DNA of 59,865 bases from a bacterium (GCA_017963125.1 JAGCUA010000086.1:1-59865); one strand, 5' to 3'. Positions 16,370 through 24,981 are shown, counted from the first letter of the stretch. Notes: generated by a model from the sequence alone, not told the origin. Program-made: numbers and translations.

Positions 16370-17068
16370 TTACTTTTCGATATTTGTCTTTTGGAGATAC
16401 TTTATTTCGCTGATCGAAAAGGCAAGAGGTTCATAATTTTTCGAAAAATTCGATTTCAGATAGGAATATAAAAAGGGAACGATGAAAATTGAGGGCACGG
16501 CAGCTAAAAGGAACATTGTACCGAGGTTTTTCGCTTTGTTTTTGGCGCTTTCATCGTTTAAAGTGAACAAGGCGCAGTTGTAAAGAACAAATGCGGTAGG
16601 CGAAAATCCGGTAAAGTAGGGGAATATAAACCAGATAACGAGCGAAACTACCAGAAATGCTGAAGCGTAGAGTTGGAATATTATTTCGATATTTTTTGCT
16701 CCGATGGCAGTACACCCGATAAATGTGATTGCGAAAGAAATTAAGTATATGGCGGTCATTTCTGCAAAAAAACAGCTGCACTGCCTCTCCGGAGAAGTTT
16801 TCTGCCACTGTTCGCTGCCGATCAGAGTTACTCCCTCTGCTTTCGATATTTGAACCAAATCGATCTGTCCGATACTTGTGAACTGTGTTACCGTGAAATC
16901 GCTTAGTGAGAAGTTATTATCAATGATCTCAATTACTTCTTCGATGAAATCATAGGACTTGGATTCTTTTCTGACTTCCTGTTTGGAGCTGACGGGTATT
17001 TTTTTCCCGCAGCCTTTGCAGTAGTAAAAATTATTGTTTGCGCTTTTGCAATGCGGACAGATCGTCAT
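16370..17068 (-). CDS. Zinc-ribbon membrane protein
   Basis: A 232-residue protein starting with a C4 zinc ribbon, CPHCKSANNNFYYCKGC, followed by a cytoplasmic region to residue about 95 and then four hydrophobic segments (for example MTAIYLISFAITFIGCTAI and LYASAFLVVSLVIWFIFPYF). This organisation is common among small membrane proteins of unknown role, and no specific family can be named. It overlaps the gene upstream by ATGA (17065-17068), so it is translationally coupled to a secreted protein and may help insert or regulate it. Confidence 0.75.
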   Translation of the reverse strand: MTICPHCKSANNNFYYCKGCGKKIPVSSKQEVRKESKSYDFIEEVIEIIDNNFSLSDFTVTQFTSIGQIDLVQISKAEGVTLIGSEQWQKTSPERQCSCFFAEMTAIYLISFAITFIGCTAIGAKNIEIIFQLYASAFLVVSLVIWFIFPYFTGFSPTAFVLYNCALFTLNDESAKNKAKNLGTMFLLAAVPSIFIVPFLYSYLKSNFSKNYEPLAFSISEIKYLQKTNIEK

Positions 17069-17991
17069 TTTCCTTCCTTTTCGTTTCCAGAGATATTAAC
17101 AGGTTCGTGTTTCAGAGCCTTGGATATGATTTTTTCCGCTTCAGCCTTGTTCATAGCCGTTTTTTGCGGAAGAAACCAGAGGTCGATAAGTATTTTGTCG
17201 TTTTTTGTTCCTTTTATATACCTTCCGTCGAAGGAGAGCAAAGGATCCTTTTCAATTCTGCTTTCGACATTTTTTATCGCATCATGGATAAAAAGTGCTT
17301 CCTTGATGTTTTGAGCGATTATATTTTCATAAAGTTCACCGGTGTATGCGATCTCGTATGCGATATTCGGGATCCTGATGAAGTAAAGCATCTTGCTGTC
17401 GGCAAATTTCGTGCGGTAGAATTTTTCTGCCTGATTGAATATCGGCTTGAAATCCTTGACGTTTTCAAGCGAACTCAAAACCATGTTGGTGAGTTTGTTC
17501 ATGTTGATGAAGAATGTAAGCGATATCGAAAGGTCGAATTTGTCGGCGCCAAGAACGAGCTGATCGACCACTTTTCTTTTGAACGGAAGTCCCATCATCT
17601 TCATTTCGAGGTAGTCGAGACTCATGAACTGTGAATTTGCTGAAGCTGAGATCCGGCCTGAATGAAGGATCTCCATTAAATCTTCGCCGAGCCTTTCTTC
17701 ACCTTTTTCATCGGAATATGCAAAGTTCGGCACCACCTGCAAAAACATGAAATCATTGAGCTTTTCTATTACGACGTGGCTGCTTCTGAGAGCTTTGCCT
17801 ATAATTTCATCGATCTTTTTTTCCTGAATGTTTCCTTTCGAGTTTTTGACAAGTTCGTCGTAATTGGCGGGAAGATCCACCATCGGAGCGACCGGAAGCT
17901 GTCTCATTTCGAGATTCTCAGGAAGCGGTTCCTGAGCAGAAAGAAGGGCTGCTGAAAAGAGTAAAAGTAAGAAAAAAGAGATTTTTTTCAC
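17065..17991 (-). CDS. Exported protein of unknown function
   Basis: The 308-residue protein has a clear signal peptide (KKISFFLLLLFSAALLSA, cleaved before QEPLPEN) without a lipobox Cys. The mature part is soluble, rich in Asn, Lys and hydrophobic residues, and shows no motif I recognise; it contains stretches such as DFMFLQVVPNFAYSD and LYFIRIPNIAYEIAY. The start is GTG at 17991, five bases after GGAGG; the open frame continues four codons further upstream. First gene of a two-gene operon under the promoter at 18016-18043. Confidence 0.75.
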   Translation of the reverse strand: MKKISFFLLLLFSAALLSAQEPLPENLEMRQLPVAPMVDLPANYDELVKNSKGNIQEKKIDEIIGKALRSSHVVIEKLNDFMFLQVVPNFAYSDEKGEERLGEDLMEILHSGRISASANSQFMSLDYLEMKMMGLPFKRKVVDQLVLGADKFDLSISLTFFINMNKLTNMVLSSLENVKDFKPIFNQAEKFYRTKFADSKMLYFIRIPNIAYEIAYTGELYENIIAQNIKEALFIHDAIKNVESRIEKDPLLSFDGRYIKGTKNDKILIDLWFLPQKTAMNKAEAEKIISKALKHEPVNISGNEKEGK

Positions 17992-18015
17992 ATCGACCTC
18001 CACAAAAAGCGTGAG

Positions 18016-18043
18016 ATTTTATTTTTCCTGCAGAAAGTGTCAA
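18016..18043 (-). promoter_or_regulatory. Near-consensus promoter of the 17991-16370 operon
   Basis: On the minus strand: TTGACA (18043-18038), 16 bases, TAAAAT (18021-18016). This is among the best sigma70 matches in the window and starts transcription about 20 bases before the GTG start region. Confidence 0.7.
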
Positions 18044-18114
18044 TAACAATTTTGTATTTGAGACAAAATGAACAGAGGAAATCCGGTTTTTTTCAGACTT
18101 GTCGAACGGATGTT

Positions 18115-19977
18115 TTATTCACACGGTATCCTTGAGCAGGTTCCGCCTTCGGAACTGTCTGATGACGCCTTGCAGGTGTAATTTGCCGGGCAGTCGGACG
18201 GTTTCGAGCACTCCTTTCTGCCGCAGTAACTGCCTAAACCGCTTGTTCTGCAGATCATCCCTTCGCTACATTCTTCGTCGGTAAGGCAGCTTCTCATGCA
18301 ATAACCCGAAGTTCCGGCTTTAACGCATTCAACCGCTTCATCCGTATCTGCGCCGGGACAATCTGATCTGTAGGAGCAGCCGTTGCACTGACCTGAGGGA
18401 AGACTCGATGAAGTGCAGGTGAGAGATCCGCCGCAGTCTGAATTTTCTGCACAGAAGAATGTCGGGTCATTCGTATTTGCGCAGAAACCGCCTTTGCAGA
18501 CAAAGCCTGTCGGACAGGTTTGTGTTTTCGGCTGACATTTTCCGTTGTTTTCAACTGTTCCGTCATCGCAGACGCAGGTCGGAACACCGAGTTTTATTTC
18601 GCATTTTGTTCTGTTGGTATCTTTGCACGGATTGGGCGAGCAGCTTGAAATACATTCTCCGTTTATGCAGGCTTCGTTTGAATTCGGGCAGGTCCCGCCG
18701 GGATTCGTATCGGAGCATGCTGTTTCGTGGCATGCAGGTCTCTGGCACATTCCGTCGTTTTCGCCGGTAGAATATTTGCAGACACTTCCTCCGAAGCAGT
18801 CTGCATCGGTAGAACAGTGTTTCTGACCGCAGTAGCCGTTTGAATAACACTTTCCGTAAGGACAGTCGTTGTCGCTGTCGCAGAGCAGAGCGCACGTTCC
18901 GTAAGTCTCGTTGCACTGAGTGTTTCCGGGACAGTCGCTTGCGGCAGTACAGCCCGAGCAGACTCCGCCAGCTGCATTCGGAGCCGTACATGATGCATTC
19001 CCGCCGAATTCACGGCAGTCACTGTCTTTTATGCACTGTTCGTTGCTTAGATCCTGCGGTACGCAGTATCCGGCGAGACACTGTAAGCTGTTCGGGCAGA
19101 CATCGTAAACGATTTCTTTGCATTTCCCGTCTGAACCTTCTTCGTAGCCTGTATTGCACTCGCAGTGGTAACCTTCTGTGCTGTTGTCGGGAACACATCT
19201 GTTCTGGTTGGGTTCCGAGTGATGAGCCTGGCTGCACGGCTTTGTCTTGCAGGGGTTGTTTGCGCTCATCACACATTCGTCGCCGGACATTTCGTATCCG
19301 GTGTTGCATTTGCATGTTCCTTGGACATTTGTCGAATTTTTCGGACAACACTTTCCGTCGCTCATCTGAAGAGGGTCTTCGCACTGGCAGAAAGCTTCGT
19401 CGTTTTTTGTGGTGCACGTGCTGTTTTCAGGACATGTGTAGCCGGTGCAGCGGTCTGTTATGCAGATTCCCTGCTGGCAGATCTTACCGTCCTTGCAGTA
19501 GCCGTTAAGGCCTTCGACCGAATTTTCGGTACACTCGGCGACGCATTTTCCCGGTTCGTTTTCGGGCTCGGTGTAATAAGTGTCGCACACGCATTTCCCG
19601 CCCTTTTCGGATGAATGAGCAGGACAGCAGATATCTCCGTAAGAGTAGTAGGAAGAATCGCAGACGCAGGTGTATGATGTTCCTTCGTTTTCAGGCATGC
19701 ATCTGGATTTGTGTGCGGCGCAGTTTTCTTCGGTGTCGCACGGATTGGGCGAGCAGATGCCGCCAGCAGTATCTGAATCGTCTGTTTCCTTATCGTCGCC
19801 TGGTGTTGTATTGTTGTCAGTATCTCCTGCCGGTTCGGTGTCGGTTGCACCGTTGTCGCCGTCCTGAATTTCGGCTTCGTTGCTGTCAGAATCATTGATT
19901 TCTTTGTTTTCGGATTTCCCTGACGAACATGCAAAACAAAAAAGCAGTACTAAAAATAAAATAGAGAATTTTTTCAT
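18115..19977 (-). CDS. EGF-like cysteine-rich lipoprotein
   Basis: A 620-residue lipoprotein: MKKFSILFLVLLFCFAC ends in a lipobox with the lipidated Cys at residue 17. Residues about 20-70 are an acidic spacer (GDTDNNTTPGDDKETDDSD). The rest is a chain of Cys-rich modules with the recurring pattern SPNPC...C...C.C, for example TYCECD-like and CVCDDGTVENNGKC units, plus SDCPGNTQCN-type repeats, resembling EGF and Dickkopf-like modules. It is a surface or periplasmic protein, probably for binding or adhesion. The same modules end the 1152-aa lipoprotein at 56259. The start overlaps the glmM stop by one base (TAATG). Confidence 0.85.
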   Translation of the reverse strand: MKKFSILFLVLLFCFACSSGKSENKEINDSDSNEAEIQDGDNGATDTEPAGDTDNNTTPGDDKETDDSDTAGGICSPNPCDTEENCAAHKSRCMPENEGTSYTCVCDSSYYSYGDICCPAHSSEKGGKCVCDTYYTEPENEPGKCVAECTENSVEGLNGYCKDGKICQQGICITDRCTGYTCPENSTCTTKNDEAFCQCEDPLQMSDGKCCPKNSTNVQGTCKCNTGYEMSGDECVMSANNPCKTKPCSQAHHSEPNQNRCVPDNSTEGYHCECNTGYEEGSDGKCKEIVYDVCPNSLQCLAGYCVPQDLSNEQCIKDSDCREFGGNASCTAPNAAGGVCSGCTAASDCPGNTQCNETYGTCALLCDSDNDCPYGKCYSNGYCGQKHCSTDADCFGGSVCKYSTGENDGMCQRPACHETACSDTNPGGTCPNSNEACINGECISSCSPNPCKDTNRTKCEIKLGVPTCVCDDGTVENNGKCQPKTQTCPTGFVCKGGFCANTNDPTFFCAENSDCGGSLTCTSSSLPSGQCNGCSYRSDCPGADTDEAVECVKAGTSGYCMRSCLTDEECSEGMICRTSGLGSYCGRKECSKPSDCPANYTCKASSDSSEGGTCSRIPCE

Positions 19978-21338
19978 TATTTGCCTCCGTTAAAAGTTTT
20001 AACAAAATCAGCAACTTTATCAACAGCATTCTGAACTTTGACTTTATCTGGTCCTTCTGCCATGACGCGCATTACGGGCTCTGTTCCGCTGTAACGGACG
20101 AGCATTCTTCCGCCTTCAAGCAGTGCTTCATGCGATTTGATGAGTTCGCAGAGTCCCGGGATTTCTTCGATCGGGGTTTTTTCAATGACTTTGACTTTTG
20201 CCTGGATCTGCGGGTAAAGCTCGATCTCATCGGCAAGTTCCGAAAGTTTTCTGCCGCTTTCGGATAGGATCTTGAGGATCATAAGCGATGCAACGATCCC
20301 GTCACCGGTCGGATTTATCTCTTTTATGATGAGGTGTCCGCTGTTTTCTCCGGCGAGACTAAGCCCTTTTTCATTGATCCTTTCGACGAGATAACGGTCT
20401 CCGACATTCGTTCTTTCGAGGCTTATCCCGCAGTTTGCAAGGTGTTTTTCAAGCCCTGCGTTGCTCATGACGGTGACAGCGGCTGCATTTTTAGCCAGTC
20501 TGCCGTTTTTATTAAGATATTTTGCAATGATCCCGATGATTTTATCGCCGTCAACGACTCGTCCGAGTTCGTCTACCGTGATAAGTCTGTCGCCGTCGCC
20601 GTCGTATGCAAAACCAGCGATACACTTGTGTTCAACTATCTTCGGAGCGAGGTTTTCTGGATGGAGCGCACCGCAGTTGTCGTTTATGTTGACGCCGTTT
20701 GCCTCGGTGAAAAAGAAGAATTTTTCCATTTTACTGAATGATGCGAAGATTTTTTTCGCGATTTTTGCCGTAGCACCGTTCGCGCAGTCGATGCAGAGTC
20801 TTACATCGGAATCTTTCAGCGATTCGAATGCTTTGACTATCCTTGAAACGTAGTCGAATTCGGGATTTTCAGCGATTTTTGCTGTTCCGATATCCTTTCC
20901 TGTCGGATTCTGAGTCTCGTTTCCGTCAAAAAACAGCGCTTCGATCTCAAGTTCCTGCTCATCGTTCAGCTTTTCCCCTTTTGAATTGAAAATTTTGATC
21001 CCGTTGTCTTCAAATGGGTTGTGGCTTGCCGAAATGACGATGCCGAAATCGCATTTGTTGGTTCTTACGAAGTCGCTGACGAGCGGAGTAGAGACCACTT
21101 TGAGGTCGGTCACGTTGCCGCCTGCGCTCATTATTCCGGCTGAAACCGCTGCACGGAGCATTTCCGATGAGATCCGCGTGTCAGTGCCTATTGCAGCAAC
21201 GATCTTTTTTGCCGGATCTTTCTTTTGAAACCAGCGTGTCGCCGCTTTTCCTACTTTGACTGCCGATTCGGGAGTAAGCGGATAAACATTCGCAGTCGTT
21301 CTGATCCCGTCTGTTCCAAAAATCTGTTTTTTTGCCAT
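19977..21338 (-). CDS. glmM: Phosphoglucosamine mutase
   Basis: Interconverts glucosamine-6-phosphate and glucosamine-1-phosphate for UDP-GlcNAc and cell-wall synthesis. It has 453 residues, the usual length. KQIFGTDGIRT opens the protein, VISASHNPFEDNGIKIF carries the phosphorylated Ser, FAYDGDGDRLITVD binds Mg2+, GENSGHLI is the sugar-binding loop, and LVRYSGTEPVMRVM is the phosphate-binding loop. ATG 21338 is set by AAGGAGGAG; the open frame extends 39 codons upstream without a ribosome site. It is followed in the same transcript by the EGF-like lipoprotein. Confidence 0.96.
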   Translation of the reverse strand: MAKKQIFGTDGIRTTANVYPLTPESAVKVGKAATRWFQKKDPAKKIVAAIGTDTRISSEMLRAAVSAGIMSAGGNVTDLKVVSTPLVSDFVRTNKCDFGIVISASHNPFEDNGIKIFNSKGEKLNDEQELEIEALFFDGNETQNPTGKDIGTAKIAENPEFDYVSRIVKAFESLKDSDVRLCIDCANGATAKIAKKIFASFSKMEKFFFFTEANGVNINDNCGALHPENLAPKIVEHKCIAGFAYDGDGDRLITVDELGRVVDGDKIIGIIAKYLNKNGRLAKNAAAVTVMSNAGLEKHLANCGISLERTNVGDRYLVERINEKGLSLAGENSGHLIIKEINPTGDGIVASLMILKILSESGRKLSELADEIELYPQIQAKVKVIEKTPIEEIPGLCELIKSHEALLEGGRMLVRYSGTEPVMRVMAEGPDKVKVQNAVDKVADFVKTFNGGK

Positions 21339-21381
21339 TTCTCCTCCTTTTAACGCGTCAAGCGAAACAGAAAACACCGCA

Positions 21382-21391
21382 ACTATACACA
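21382..21391 (-). promoter_or_regulatory. Possible extended -10 promoter of glmM
   Basis: Read on the minus strand, TGTGTATAGT combines an extended TG with a -10 TATAGT (21387-21382). No good -35 is present at the right distance. Confidence 0.35.
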
Positions 21392-21462
21392 TATATTTTA
21401 AGAAAATCCACGCATTTTTATGATTGTTTCTGATAAAATGATTTTTTTTACTCAATTATTTA

Positions 21463-21498
21463 GAAATCAATCCCGAATCCTTGCTGGCAAAAATGTAA
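21463..21498 (+). pseudogene. 3' relic of a lost RhuM-family gene
   Basis: The 36 bases read in frame as EINPESLLAKM and a stop. The intact RhuM gene downstream ends EITTESLLEKM and a stop, and the DNA matches closely, including the bases after the stop (TAAAGTTGTTTGTCGGAGCT against TAAAGTCGTTTGTCGGAGCT). Everything 5' of this point is missing. It marks the left edge of the repeat-separated accessory block, next to the glmM promoter region. Confidence 0.75.
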
Positions 21499-21536
21499 AG
21501 TTGTTTGTCGGAGCTCAGTCAGCCCGCCCGCAAGCC
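21499..21536 (+). repeat. Intergenic cassette repeat, copy A (partial)
   Basis: GTCGGAGCTCAGTCAGCCCG, then CCCGCAA, corresponds to the left part of the repeat found complete at 22476, 23886, 25136 and 26003. The right part, with the CCTTGTTTTGTG and CCGTGCGCTA blocks, is missing or diverged. It follows the RhuM relic exactly as copy B follows the intact RhuM gene. Confidence 0.65.
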
Positions 21537-21587
21537 ATCTCTTACGAAAATAAATTAGAAATAAATATAATGTTTAAATGGTAAAAT

Positions 21588-21615
21588 TTGATTCTTTAAA
21601 GTAAATATCTATTGT
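21588..21615 (+). promoter_or_regulatory. Cassette-type promoter/leader of the RhuM gene
   Basis: TTGATT at 21588-21593, 16 bases, TATTGT at 21610-21615, then the leader CTTTGGAGTTTGAAATG. The same arrangement precedes the genes at 22693 and 25346. Confidence 0.6.
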
Positions 21616-21645
21616 TTTTATCGTAAAATTTCTTTGGAGTTTGAA

Positions 21646-22473
21646 ATGGGAAATGAAATAGTGATTTACCAACCGAACAATACGATCCATTTGGAAGTCA
21701 GGATGGCAGACGAATCCGTATGGCTGAACAGAAATCAAATGTCGGTTCTTTTCGGGCGTGACGTTAAAACTATCGGAAAACATATTAACAATGCTTTGCA
21801 CGAAGAATTGCGGGATATGGCAACTGTCGCAAATTTTGCGACAGTTCAAAATGAAGGTGGTCGTCAGGTAACAAGATTTGTGGAATTTTATAATTTAGAC
21901 ATGATTCTCTCTGTTGGATATAGGGTGAAATCCAGTCAGGGAATACTTTTCAGACAGTGGGCGAACAGTGTTTTGAAAGAATTCCTGCTAAAGGGTTATT
22001 CCGTCAATCAGCGGTTTGAACGGCTGGAACAGCGTGTGAGCCGGACAGAAGAAAGAATTGAATTTTTTGTCCGCACTGCACTGCCTCCGGTTGAAGGCGT
22101 GTTTTTTGAAGGGCAGATCTACGATGCTTATGAACTTGCCTCTAAACTGGTCAAAAGTGCAGTCCGCAGGATCATTCTGATTGACAACTACATTGACGAA
22201 AGTGTCCTGACTTTGCTTGACAAGCGCGGAAGCGGAGTCTCGGCAAAAATCTACACACATCCGCCGAATGCTCAGCTTCAGCTTGATATTCAGCGGCACG
22301 ACAGCCAGTATACGCCGATACCGATTCATGTTTTTACATGTTCCCACGACCGCTTTCTGTGTATTGACGACACAGTCTATCACATCGGTGCATCTCTGAA
22401 AGACTTGGGCAAAAAGTGGTTCGCTTTCAGCCGAATGGAAATCACTACTGAATCTTTGCTGGAAAAAATGTAA
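21646..22473 (+). CDS. RhuM-family protein with PLD-like C-terminal domain
   Basis: A 275-residue protein. Residues about 1-115 form the RhuM/KilA-like DNA-binding region, with VWLNRNQMSVLFGRDVKTIG, VEFYNLDMILSVGYRVKSS and FRQWANSVLKEFLLKGY, all hallmarks of the family. A coiled coil follows (FERLEQRVSRTEERIEFF). The C-terminal part contains IILIDNYIDESVLTLL and SHDRFLCIDDTVYHIGAS, resembling half of a phospholipase-D-type nuclease site in which Lys of HxK is replaced by Arg. RhuM proteins occur near restriction loci and mobile elements; the role is unsettled. ATG 21646 follows GGAG at 21636-21639. Confidence 0.85.
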   Translation: MGNEIVIYQPNNTIHLEVRMADESVWLNRNQMSVLFGRDVKTIGKHINNALHEELRDMATVANFATVQNEGGRQVTRFVEFYNLDMILSVGYRVKSSQGILFRQWANSVLKEFLLKGYSVNQRFERLEQRVSRTEERIEFFVRTALPPVEGVFFEGQIYDAYELASKLVKSAVRRIILIDNYIDESVLTLLDKRGSGVSAKIYTHPPNAQLQLDIQRHDSQYTPIPIHVFTCSHDRFLCIDDTVYHIGASLKDLGKKWFAFSRMEITTESLLEKM

Positions 22474-22475
22474 AG

Positions 22476-22560
22476 TCGTTTGTCGGAGCTTAGGTCTGCC
22501 CGCCTGCAGAAATCAAGCCTTTGTTTTATGAAACCGTGCGCTAATCAGCGTTCAGATTCA
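22476..22560 (+). repeat. Intergenic cassette repeat, copy B
   Basis: Starts at the RhuM stop codon. It contains GGAGCTTAGGTCTGCCCGCC, AAATCAAGCCTTTGTTTTAT and ACCGTGCGCTAATCAGCG. Read on the other strand, the end (AACGCTGATTAG) matches the stop region of the DUF1566 gene at 26059 with a one-base deletion. Confidence 0.8.
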
Positions 22561-22634
22561 CCTGTCTTTATTGTGATCTTAGCTATTTTTTTTAGATTTA
22601 TTTGTAAAAATTTTATAAGTTATAAAAGCAAAAC

Positions 22635-22661
22635 TTGATTTTTTATGCAAAATTTTATTAT
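22635..22661 (+). promoter_or_regulatory. Cassette-type promoter/leader of the DUF1016 gene
   Basis: TTGATT at 22635-22640, 15 bases, TATTAT at 22656-22661, then the common leader CTTTGGAGTTTGAAATG ending at the start codon. Confidence 0.55.
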
Positions 22662-22692
22662 GTCTTTCGGTTGTCTTTCTTTGGAGTTTGAA

Positions 22693-23820
22693 ATGGAAAA
22701 TGAATATCTCTTTATTGCCGTAAAGATCATTAAAACCGCAATTCTGCAAAGTCAGTATAGGGCAGCCAAGGAGGTGAATTGTGAGCAGTTGTCGCTCTAT
22801 TTTGGGATAGGCCGCTATATTTCGGAAAATTCCAGACATGGTTTCTGGGGAACTGGTGCTATAGAAAAGATAAGCGAGCAACTTCATAAAGAACTGCCGG
22901 GATTACGAGGTTTTTCTGCTGCAAACATCAAATTCATGCGTCAATTTTATGAAGAATGGAGTCGCGATTTGGAATCGCTAACCGCAGTTAGCGAAATTCA
23001 AAGCGACAAATCGCTAACCACGGTTAGCGAAATTGACACGCTTCAATTAGTTAAATGTAGAGAAGCGCAAAGCAAAAATTTTGACCTTGAATTGTTCCTT
23101 TCGCTTGGTTTTACGCATCACATGATAATTATTCGCAAGGCAAAAACGCTGTCTGAACGGATTTTTTACATAAGACAGGCGGTAGCAAACAAATGGAATA
23201 AATACGAGCTGACTGCACAAATAAATGCAGATCTCTTCAATCAGATAGGTTCTCTTCCCAATAATTTCGCGAAAACGATTCCGAAAGCTGTATCGGCTGT
23301 TAGGGCTCTCGAGATGTTCAAAGATGAGTATCTCCTCGATTTCATAAATGTTGAAGAAATCGGAGAACGCGACAAGGAAGATATCGACGAACGAGAGGTC
23401 GAGAAGACGGTAATTCACAATGTGAAGAATTTTATTATGACTTTCGGTCATGACTTTACATTCGTCGGGAATCAGTATCATCTGGAAAAATTCGGACATG
23501 CGGCTTATCCCGATTTGCTTTTTTACAACAGAGAACTTGCAGCACTGGTTGCCGTTGAATTGAAGCGCGGCGAATTCAAACCTGCGTATTTAGGACAGTT
23601 GAGTGCCTATTTGCGTATCCTTGACAACGAAGTTAAGAAGCCTTTTGAAAATCCGAGCATCGGAATCGTGCTTTGCAAAAAAGCAGATAAGAATTTTGTC
23701 GAATTTCTTATTCAAGGTTATGACAATCCGATGGGTGTCGCCACATATAAAACAGCTGAAGATGTGCGGAAAGTACTTCCGTCAGAAGATGATCTGATTA
23801 GAGTTATGGATGAAAAATGA
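22693..23820 (+). CDS. DUF1016 (YhcG-family) PD-(D/E)XK nuclease
   Basis: A 375-residue protein of the DUF1016/YhcG family. The N-terminal DUF1016_N region has LYFGIGRYISENS and GLRGFSAANIKFMRQFYEEW. The C-terminal nuclease domain has DFTFVGNQYHL, YPDLLFYNR and VAVELKRGEFKPAYLGQL, giving the D...ExK catalytic core. Such proteins are predicted nucleases tied to defence loci or mobile elements. Between the two domains the gene carries two copies of a 26-base hairpin sequence (22973-22998 and 23009-23034), which lengthen the linker with SLTAVSEI-like residues. ATG 22693 uses the shared leader ribosome site GGAG. Confidence 0.9.
   Translation: MENEYLFIAVKIIKTAILQSQYRAAKEVNCEQLSLYFGIGRYISENSRHGFWGTGAIEKISEQLHKELPGLRGFSAANIKFMRQFYEEWSRDLESLTAVSEIQSDKSLTTVSEIDTLQLVKCREAQSKNFDLELFLSLGFTHHMIIIRKAKTLSERIFYIRQAVANKWNKYELTAQINADLFNQIGSLPNNFAKTIPKAVSAVRALEMFKDEYLLDFINVEEIGERDKEDIDEREVEKTVIHNVKNFIMTFGHDFTFVGNQYHLEKFGHAAYPDLLFYNRELAALVAVELKRGEFKPAYLGQLSAYLRILDNEVKKPFENPSIGIVLCKKADKNFVEFLIQGYDNPMGVATYKTAEDVRKVLPSEDDLIRVMDEK
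22973..23034 (+). repeat. Two 26-base palindromic repeats inside the DUF1016 gene
   Basis: Copy 1 (22973-22998) contains CGCTAACCGCAGTTAGCG and copy 2 (23009-23034) contains CGCTAACCACGGTTAGCG, each a near-perfect hairpin preceded by AAT and followed by AAATT. They are 36 bases apart start to start (12 codons), so the frame is kept. Confidence 0.8.
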
Positions 23821-23885
23821 AAGATCTCAAAGTCATTTCACGGAAATTCCATGAAAAAATCAGAAACTTATTTTGTGAAACTCTG

Positions 23886-23964
23886 GGAGCTTAGGTCTGC
23901 CCGCCCGCAAAAATCAACCCCTTGTTTTGTGGAACCGTGCGCTAATCGGAGTTGCGGACACAGC
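23886..23964 (+). repeat. Intergenic cassette repeat, copy C
   Basis: GGAGCTTAGGTCTGCCCGCC, AATCAACCCCTTGTTTTGTG and ACCGTGCGCTAATCGGAG. On the minus strand its end reads TGT GTC CGC AAC TCC GAT TAG (CVRNSD and stop), the typical C terminus of a DUF1566 gene, but the ORF6N gene stops just before it. It lies between the 3' ends of two convergent genes. Confidence 0.8.
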
Positions 23965-24981
23965 CTAATTCAATTTCAGCTCTCTATTCAAAAGCAGAGA
24001 TCCTAGCGTGTTTTTATAATCTGCCAATCCTTTGATCTCGGTTATTGTCGTGATCCTGCGTCCTGCGTCTTTGCTGGATGCGCCGCAGTGATAGAGTCTT
24101 TCGTTGTTCGTGCCGAAATCAATGGCGATATACCTGTCGTGGATCCTGCCTAAAGAAGCAATGAATTTTATTTTAACATAAGGATATTCTTTCAAAAAAT
24201 CGTTGTAATCGGTGAGTTTTAATTGATTTTTTCCTTTGTTGTCACTTATGATTGTGATCTGAATCCCGCTTTTAGCACTTGCGAGATGGTGCAGAGTTTT
24301 AAGTCCCAAATAATCGTCAATCACAATGACGCTTTTTTCTGCAGTGCCGTAGATTTTCTGATACGCGAGATCGGCTTTGAACGGCTCTCCGTCAAGAATC
24401 AGTATTTCGTCGTTCCTGATTCCGGTGTCGAAAAGTTTTATAAAATCTGACAATTCACCCTTTTTCACCATGTTTTCTTCAATATCCTGAATTTTGTCGG
24501 AAAGTTTTTCCTGCCTGTTTTGAAGCAGTCTCAATTCTTCATAAGGCAAAAGCTGAGTATTTTGCAGAATATGATGAGCGACTTCAACGAAAACTTCCAT
24601 TATTAAAATGCTTGCTTCTATCGCTCTGTCTGTGTGAAGCACGGATGTCAGCATCGAAAGTCCGTGTTCAGTGTAAACATAAGGCAAATATTTTGAGTAT
24701 TTACCCTGTTCTAATTCTAAGATGCCAATTTGGCATCTTAGAATTTCGTGATACTCCTCTCTTGAAATTTGAAAGCAGAATTTTGGCGGGAATCGCTTGA
24801 TATTTCGCTTCATTGCCCTGTTGAGAGCAGCTGTTTCAACCCCGAAATAGGCGGCGATATCGCTGTCAAGCATGACGCGAAGACCTCGGACCTCGTAAAT
24901 CTGTGATTTTACTTTTTCCCTGTCGATCTGCTCTAAGATAGAGACTTCGTTTTTGTTAATGATTTCGAGTCGTTTTGGCAT
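23965..24981 (-). CDS. ORF6N-domain protein with PLD-like C-terminal domain
   Basis: A 338-residue protein. Residues about 25-110 are an ORF6N DNA-binding domain: YEVRGLRVMLDSDIAAYFGV, FPPKFCFQISREEY and YVYTEHGLSMLTSVL. A coiled-coil linker follows (LRLLQNRQEKLSDKIQDIEE). The C-terminal part, with VIVIDDYLGLKTLHHLAS and IHDRYIAIDFGTNNERLYHC then GASSKDAGRR, is the same module as in the RhuM protein at 21646. Two different DNA-binding heads thus share one tail in the same locus. It is the only inverted member among the regulator-type genes of the block. Confidence 0.87.
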   Translation of the reverse strand: MPKRLEIINKNEVSILEQIDREKVKSQIYEVRGLRVMLDSDIAAYFGVETAALNRAMKRNIKRFPPKFCFQISREEYHEILRCQIGILELEQGKYSKYLPYVYTEHGLSMLTSVLHTDRAIEASILIMEVFVEVAHHILQNTQLLPYEELRLLQNRQEKLSDKIQDIEENMVKKGELSDFIKLFDTGIRNDEILILDGEPFKADLAYQKIYGTAEKSVIVIDDYLGLKTLHHLASAKSGIQITIISDNKGKNQLKLTDYNDFLKEYPYVKIKFIASLGRIHDRYIAIDFGTNNERLYHCGASSKDAGRRITTITEIKGLADYKNTLGSLLLNRELKLN

